Assembly (NCBI GenBank): GCA_028701715.1
Contig: JAQVQF010000125.1
Location: forward strand, 1 to 6,872
Direction of reading: 5' to 3'
DNA from: Eubacteriales bacterium
GTDB taxonomy: Bacteria; Bacillota; Clostridia; Oscillospirales; CAG-382
DNA length: 6,872 nucleotides
A model generated the notes under the pieces. It was not told the DNA's origin and did not search any database. It worked only from the letters and a program-made list of their open reading frames with translations. Each line of letters starts with the position of its first letter. Position 1 is the first letter of the stretch. Shown here piece after piece: positions 5,705 through 6,872 of this stretch. A program made the translations under genes and the position numbers.

Positions 5705-6148
5705 TTATTTGGCGTCAAGCGGAATCCATATCTCGACTATACCTTCTTTAAACTTTTCGTTGTAGCATTCGATGACATAATGCATACCGTCAATTTGGGC
5801 GTGCGTATATTTATCCTTGTTTTCGTCAAGCCATTTGTTCATGTTTTCGTTTTCGCTGTCATATCCGTCGGCGACTATGACATCGAAAGCCGCGTATTCG
5901 CAAGACGGCAGTTCAAGCAGCTCAAAGCCTTCCGCGCCGCTACTTTCGGTTACGGCCAATCCGACAAAGCAGTCGCATTTGTCATCGTAATCGAAACGCA
6001 CCTCGTAACCCGCGTCCGACGTTTTTTTACTAAGCTCGGTTTCTTGCAATTTGCTGTCGAACTCTCCCCATAATTCGGCCGTTTTAAAGCCGTCGCCCAT
6101 AATACCGGCGATATAAAGCCGTTGCTTTCTTATAATTTTCGGTCCCAT
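5705..6148 (-). CDS. GyrI-like effector-binding domain protein, classic type
   Basis: This 147-residue protein is a single GyrI-like/AraC-effector-binding domain with no DNA-binding part. Marks in order: the first strand ending I-A-G-I-M-G (13-18), the helix bearing L-W-G-E-F (26-30), Y-E-V-R-F-D-Y (48-54) before C-D-C-F-V-G-L-A-V (58-66), E-L-P-S-C-E-Y-A-A-F (79-88) matching the family's LPxxxYAxF, W-L (106-107), and the end Y-V-I-E-C-Y ... V-E-I-W-I-P-L (124-144). Glu127 sits at the position of the conserved pocket glutamate of this superfamily. Members bind cationic or planar small molecules as free sensors, gyrase modulators or hydrolases; which applies here is not visible. Start: ATG at 6148, with AGAGGA 8 bases upstream (6157-6162). 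It follows the PHP gene by 20 bases and is the first of two GyrI domains in the operon. The other (2913-3377) has a different motif set. Confidence 0.9.
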   Translation of the reverse strand: MGPKIIRKQRLYIAGIMGDGFKTAELWGEFDSKLQETELSKKTSDAGYEVRFDYDDKCDCFVGLAVTESSGAEGFELLELPSCEYAAFDVIVADGYDSENENMNKWLDENKDKYTHAQIDGMHYVIECYNEKFKEGIVEIWIPLDAK

Positions 6149-6168
6149 ATTGTTCTTCCTCTCAATAG

Positions 6169-6872
6169 TTATCTGTTTATTATTTCATTCGCTTCTTTTA
6201 AATAAATACCAACATCCTCGGGACAATGTGCGTCGGAAGCCGTAATAATCCTGACCCCGTGACGTTTCATGGCGGCAATCATATCACTATTCATCCCAAT
6301 TTCCGAATTTGTTCTTCTGGCGGCACCGCTGTTCTGCTCCGCGTACATATGATTTTTATACAAAGCTTTTGCAAGCTTATCATAATAGTGCATAAGCGAA
6401 AATGACGGCGCATGTCCGAACAGCTTAATACTGTCCGGATGAGCTATTCCGCCATATATTCCGCTTTCCGCAAGCTCAAGCGACGTATCAAAATAACGGC
6501 GGTAAAGGTGATCAACATTTTTCCCGTACCAATGTTCGGCTTTATGGTCGAAAGCAAAATTATCAATGAAGTGAACGCTGCCGACAAGAAAATCTAAGCC
6601 TTTCCCATTTGTAAGTTCCCTGACAAGGCTTTCATATTTTTTGAAATAACACACTTCAAGACCGAAATTTATTTTCACGGGATAATCTCTTTGTCTTATA
6701 TTATTAATCAGTTCAAGATAATTATATAGATTCATAACTCCGGCTTTTCTGTGAAACCACTCGTCTATATAGCCCGAATAAGCGCAAACCTCATCATACA
6801 TCGGGACAAATTCGATAAAACGGTAGCAATGCTCAAGCAGCCAGATTTCATCTATATTTCTTAAAACGGCAG
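6169..6872 (-). CDS. PHP-domain phosphoesterase, histidinol-phosphatase-like, N-terminus outside window
   Basis: The frame is open to the right edge (about 233 residues visible), so the start and the N-terminal HxH metal motif lie outside. An internal Met at 6801 is not the true start, because the coding frame and family similarity continue upstream of it. PHP marks, numbered from that Met: F-G-L-E-V (47-51) with the metal-ligand Glu49; L-V-G-S-V-H-F-I-D (72-80) with His77; G-G-I-A-H-P-D (117-123) with His121; A-E-Q-N-S-G-A (154-160); and A-S-D-A-H (188-192) with Asp190 and His192. The G-S-V-H-F-I-D and F-G-L-E-V blocks are typical of the HisK/HisJ-type histidinol-phosphatases (histidinol phosphate to histidinol plus phosphate, cytosolic, di/tri-nuclear metal). 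No other his gene is visible, so it may instead be a related PHP phosphatase with another substrate. The C-terminus is complete, with the stop at 6169. Confidence 0.85.
   Translation of the reverse strand, partial: AVLRNIDEIWLLEHCYRFIEFVPMYDEVCAYSGYIDEWFHRKAGVMNLYNYLELINNIRQRDYPVKINFGLEVCYFKKYESLVRELTNGKGLDFLVGSVHFIDNFAFDHKAEHWYGKNVDHLYRRYFDTSLELAESGIYGGIAHPDSIKLFGHAPSFSLMHYYDKLAKALYKNHMYAEQNSGAARRTNSEIGMNSDMIAAMKRHGVRIITASDAHCPEDVGIYLKEANEIINR

Larger units (their letters stand above)
1..6872 (-). other. Single co-directional operon of eleven genes
   Basis: All credible genes lie on the minus strand. In transcription order the junctions are: 20 bases, 22 bases, 1 base, a 4-base ATGA overlap, 10 bases, 4 bases, 2 bases, an 8-base overlap, 1 base, and a 13-base overlap. 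None of these gaps can hold a separate promoter with an operator or a hairpin terminator, so one polycistronic transcript running from beyond 6872 to beyond 1 is the simplest reading. Internal promoters inside coding sequence cannot be excluded by eye. Confidence 0.85.

Noticed and set aside
1..6872. Integron-type gene cassette array
   Set aside because: The mix of small unrelated genes is reminiscent of one, but gaps of 1-22 bases and overlaps leave no room for attC recombination sites.
1..6872. CRISPR array, tRNA, rRNA, insertion sequence or riboswitch
   Set aside because: No regularly spaced repeats, terminal inverted repeats, transposase or structured-RNA signature was seen, and almost every base is coding.
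1..6872. Anti-phage defence or toxin-antitoxin system
   Set aside because: No nuclease, NTPase, helicase, TIR, membrane effector or toxin-like pair is recognisable. The domain set fits soluble ligand-binding and Cys-rich proteins instead.

Overview
The window is the inside of one densely packed operon on the minus strand. It holds eleven genes, and the first and the last are cut by the window edges. In order of transcription (high to low coordinate) they are: a PHP-type histidinol-phosphatase-like hydrolase (N-terminus outside); a stand-alone GyrI-like effector-binding protein; a small Cys-rich protein; a larger DUF6144-like Cys-rich protein; a DUF3788-DUF3795 fusion; a second, divergent GyrI-like protein; an all-helical protein of unknown function; a PNPOx-like (FMN split-barrel) protein; a stand-alone DUF3795 protein; a helical, terpenoid-cyclase-toroid-like protein; and a second DUF6144-like protein (C-terminus outside). 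DUF names and family calls come from remembered family patterns. No search was run.

Neighbouring genes are separated by at most 22 bases, and three junctions overlap (13 bases, 8 bases, and a 4-base ATGA). Several Shine-Dalgarno sequences lie inside the tail of the preceding gene. No intergenic stretch is large enough for a promoter plus operator, an attC site, a terminator, an RNA gene or a CRISPR array, so promoter and terminator must lie outside the window. There is no gene-free stretch over 300 bases. The many plus-strand ORFs are shadows of these genes.

The strong AGGAGG-type ribosome sites, the moderate and uneven base composition, and the family set (DUF6144, DUF3795, DUF3788, stand-alone GyrI, PNPOx) suggest an anaerobic Bacillota, most likely a gut-type clostridium such as Oscillospiraceae/Ruminococcaceae. 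That is an inference, because no phylogenetic marker is present.

The striking point is how the operon is assembled. Most families occur twice: two GyrI domains, two DUF6144 cores, two DUF3795 Cys-rich domains (one alone, one fused to DUF3788), and two copies of a Cys-rich module (one alone at 5191-5682, one as the C-terminal part of the adjacent 4119-5189 protein). Two helical toroid-like proteins may be a further pair. With the flavin-type barrel, this gives a set of soluble ligand-binding, metal- or thiol-rich and possibly redox proteins, with no transporter, DNA-binding domain or nuclease. A working hypothesis is a small-molecule or xenobiotic handling and stress cluster. The sequence does not prove any function.
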